Source of the DNA: Chrysomallon squamiferum
Taxonomy: Eukaryota; Mollusca; Gastropoda; Neomphalida; Peltospiridae
Reading direction: 5' to 3'
Assembly (NCBI GenBank): GCA_012295275.1
Contig: CM022673.1
Coordinates: forward strand, 15,597,810-15,631,309
DNA length: 33,500 nt
Shown: positions 31,197 to 33,500 of the stretch, one piece after another
Layout: each line of letters starts with the position of its first letter
Numbering within the stretch: the first letter of the stretch is position 1
Made by a program: the position numbers and the translations under genes
The notes under the pieces: generated by a model
Databases searched by the model: none
Seen by the model: only the letters and a program-made list of their open reading frames with translations
Told to the model about the DNA's origin: nothing

Positions 31197-31331
31197 GAAC
31201 ATTGGCCACACAGGGCATATGTTTATAAAACAAATACGCTGAAATTAAAGTTGAAGGTTAAAATATTTTTTTCAACAAATTTTGACGTTAGTAACCTACA
31301 TGCAAGGGCCTTGGATTTTATTGACATTTAA
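31197..31331. repeat. Two-copy dispersed repeat, first copy
   Basis: gaacattggccacac, atatgtttataaaacaa, gaaattaaagttgaagg, tagtaacc and ggatttta recur in the same order at 32220-32335. A (TA)n tract follows immediately. Confidence 0.85.
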
Positions 31332-31332
31332 G

Positions 31333-31390
<58 letters not shown>
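31333..31390. repeat. (TA)n microsatellite
   Basis: About 28 TA units, followed by TATG-type repeats and a further short (TA)n at 31481-31495. Confidence 0.95.
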
Positions 31391-31392
<2 letters not shown>

Positions 31393-31715
31393 TATGTATG
31401 CATGTATGTATCTGTGTTTGTGTAAGTGTGTCATTACATCTATATAATACATCTAGTCAGTACGATTAAATTAAAAAATATATATATATATATATTGAGT
31501 TTTGACCTCTTTTGTTTTGTTTTTATCATCGGTATTCGGAACATGTACGACACTTAACAACCACTAATATTAAAATGTATTGACTTTTCTTTTAACATTC
31601 CTTGAATAATTGGTTTACTGTAACTATACCAGTGTTCTGAATAGTTGATTTTTTATCTGAGGCATAATTTATTCTTAATTAATTTAAATGTGAAAGTAGA
31701 GAGCGACAGACAAAG

Positions 31716-31718
<3 letters not shown>
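31391..31718. other. Non-coding stretch between microsatellites
   Basis: AT-rich with a TATG/CATG-rich beginning. No gene seen. Confidence 0.55.

Positions 31719-31786
<68 letters not shown>
31719..31786. repeat. (GA)n microsatellite
   Basis: About 33 GA units. The open frames running through it (Arg-Glu repeats on +, Ser-Leu repeats on -) are products of the repeat. Confidence 0.95.
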
Positions 31787-31789
<3 letters not shown>

Positions 31790-32219
31790 ATGAATTTAAC
31801 GAATCAATCAATAAGGTAAATAAATTAACATTTCGTCTGAAAGGAAACAGAAGAAGACAAAAAGCAAAAGGAAATAAAGAAAAGCAAAACAGAGAAGGAA
31901 AGACAAAAGTGCGATAATAAAGAAAACAGTAAAACACAACGAGAGACCAGTTACCTATTAAACTACATTAATTATTTTTCTGCACAAGAAATAATTCGTT
32001 TTCGGGTATGTATAGACAGAAAGAAGTTCAAGGAAGTGTAATAACCCAAATAAAACTTCAGCTACAAATAAATAAATAAATAAGAGAACAAGAACAAAAG
32101 GCTTTGGTTGAATTTTATTTGAATATTAACTGAAAGAAGCAGAAAGAGAAGATAAAAATTAACAAGGATTAACTCAAAGGAAACATAATTCTATTATTTA
32201 AAATTTTAAAGTGAAAATT
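31787..32219. other. A-rich non-coding stretch
   Basis: A-rich on the + strand, with aaataaataaataa near 32068-32081. No gene seen. Confidence 0.55.
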
Positions 32220-32335
32220 GAACACTGGCAACACATGACGTATGTTTATAAAACAATCACATTGAAATTAAAGCTGAAGGTTTTCCACAAGCTTTGACAT
32301 TAGTAACCAATATGCCTCGGATTTCACTAACAAAT
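32220..32335. repeat. Two-copy dispersed repeat, second copy
   Basis: Partner of 31197-31331: gaacactggcaacacat, gtatgtttataaaacaa, gaaattaaagctgaagg, then tagtaacc and ggattt. It is diverged by substitutions and short indels and is followed within 50 bases by a long (CT)n tract. Confidence 0.85.
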
Positions 32336-32379
32336 AATTTGTGAAAACTGGACAAGATGAATTGCAGACAAATTATTTA

Positions 32380-32381
<2 letters not shown>

Positions 32382-32471
<90 letters not shown>

Positions 32472-32481
32472 CTCTCTCTCT
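32382..32481. repeat. (CT)n microsatellite
   Basis: Nearly 50 CT units with one interruption (cg) near 32468. It is the longest simple repeat in the window. Confidence 0.97.
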
Positions 32482-33500
32482 ATTTCTCTGACTGCCATTC
32501 TATCTATCTTACTTAACTATTTACCTCTATCTGTATGTATCTATATATTCAGTTTATCTAGTACATATATCTCTATTCTATATACTGCATGGATTGATGG
32601 ACAGATAAAGAATGGGATGGACAGATCGACGGATGGATTTTTTCAAGAATGCAAGGGTAGATAGACAGATTAAATATGTCAACAAAGCATCTGAAACAAA
32701 AATACATTCATTTCTGACATCTGTTCATATATAACAATATTAATTTTTAGCTCTCTTTGCATTTGAAGTAATAACAACAATAAAACAAAATTATCATGTT
32801 AGCCATTATACAAACGCAGGGTTTCACAATGTAAAAATGACGTTAGTTATGAAAACAAGGTTATCAATATCAGTTCAGGAATTACGTCTGGCTGTAATGA
32901 AATGCGTGTGAAAGAATAACAATGCGCCGAATCAACCTGTATTTTTTTTTTTTTTTTTTTTTTAATTTAATCATTGCACAACTGTCCTTGATTGTAGATC
33001 ATGGCCAACAGAGACAAATAATTATACTATTAATCACAGAATTGTTAGTTTTGAGGTTAAATCTCTGTGTTCGGGATTTTTTTGTTTGTTTGTTTGTTTG
33101 TTTTATAATTATATAACAGTAAGAGTACTTAATAATGGACATTCGGAAGAATCCAGATTTGTTCAGTGTATAACAATCAGAACTTAAAGCATGGAATGCA
33201 ATCTGATGTAGTTATAAAACTTGATATTGTCATGGATAAAGGAGATATTCTAAATTTGCTAATTTTATAACAAGTTCAAACCAGACGGATACAGTTTAAA
33301 TAGCAACATAACTTTCATTTTCACAGAAAAATAAACCAATTCAAAACCTGATGATTTTACAGAAGTTAATATTGCAGATATGATTTAGAACGAATGTAAC
33401 CACAGAACAGTGATTCACATGAATCAACAAGATAATCTAAATTGGGTGATTTTACGACACTTTACATATAATTTAACAGGTGTTTGATAATTTATGATCT
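32482..33500. other. Right end of window, no gene seen
   Basis: AT-rich, with TATC-type repeats near 32500-32580, a poly-T run (32942-32963) and (TTTG)n at about 33080-33103. No coding exon with recognisable product. Confidence 0.6.

Noticed and set aside
31645-31937. Arg-Glu and Ser-Leu repeat frames on both strands
   Set aside because: Pure translation of the (GA)n microsatellite; the same holds for frames through 12434-12504, 29039-29130 and 32382-32481.

Overview
The window is AT-rich eukaryotic DNA with long introns, many simple repeats ((CA)n, (GA)n, (AAT)n, (TTTA)n) and one decayed Tigger-type DNA transposon. No bacterial-style gene packing, CRISPR array, rRNA or tRNA was seen. The spliced protein-coding exons encode the conserved domain of the opioid growth factor receptor family (OGFR, the OGFr_N domain), a metazoan family. 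Intron size, base composition and repeat content suggest a mollusc, possibly a cephalopod, but the organism assignment is an inference without any database search.

The dominant structure is a direct tandem duplication. Unit 1 (1 to about 13162, possibly starting left of the window) and unit 2 (13747 to about 29822) align along almost their whole length. They are separated by a 0.58 kb spacer. Each unit carries one OGFR-like gene on the + strand: gene A (domain exons 4466-8184) and gene B (domain exons 19852-23903). Six domain exons match one to one, with identical intron phases, and join into an open frame in both genes.

The copies have had different fates. Gene B keeps a 1.14 kb acidic, Ser/Asn/Asp/Glu-rich first-exon candidate (14747-15883). 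It also has intact splice signals in front of the domain and two further phase-compatible short upstream exon candidates. In unit 1 the acidic exon is replaced by 68 bp of unrelated sequence, and three 5' splice signals are mutated, while all later domain exons remain open. Gene A is therefore either a 5'-decayed copy or a gene with a different N-terminus.

Later changes separate the units: a micro-inversion in the last intron, a rewritten C-terminus in gene B, a local duplication of the gene A terminal exon and 3' flank, a Tigger remnant only in unit 1, a ~310 bp tandem duplication only in unit 2, and several indels. From 29823 to the end the DNA is not part of the duplication and contains mostly microsatellites and one ~120 bp two-copy repeat. 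I recognise no gene there.

Functionally, the only recognisable genes are the two OGFR-like paralogues. The vertebrate family member is a met-enkephalin-binding, nuclear-associated growth regulator. Whether these copies have such a role cannot be read from the sequence.
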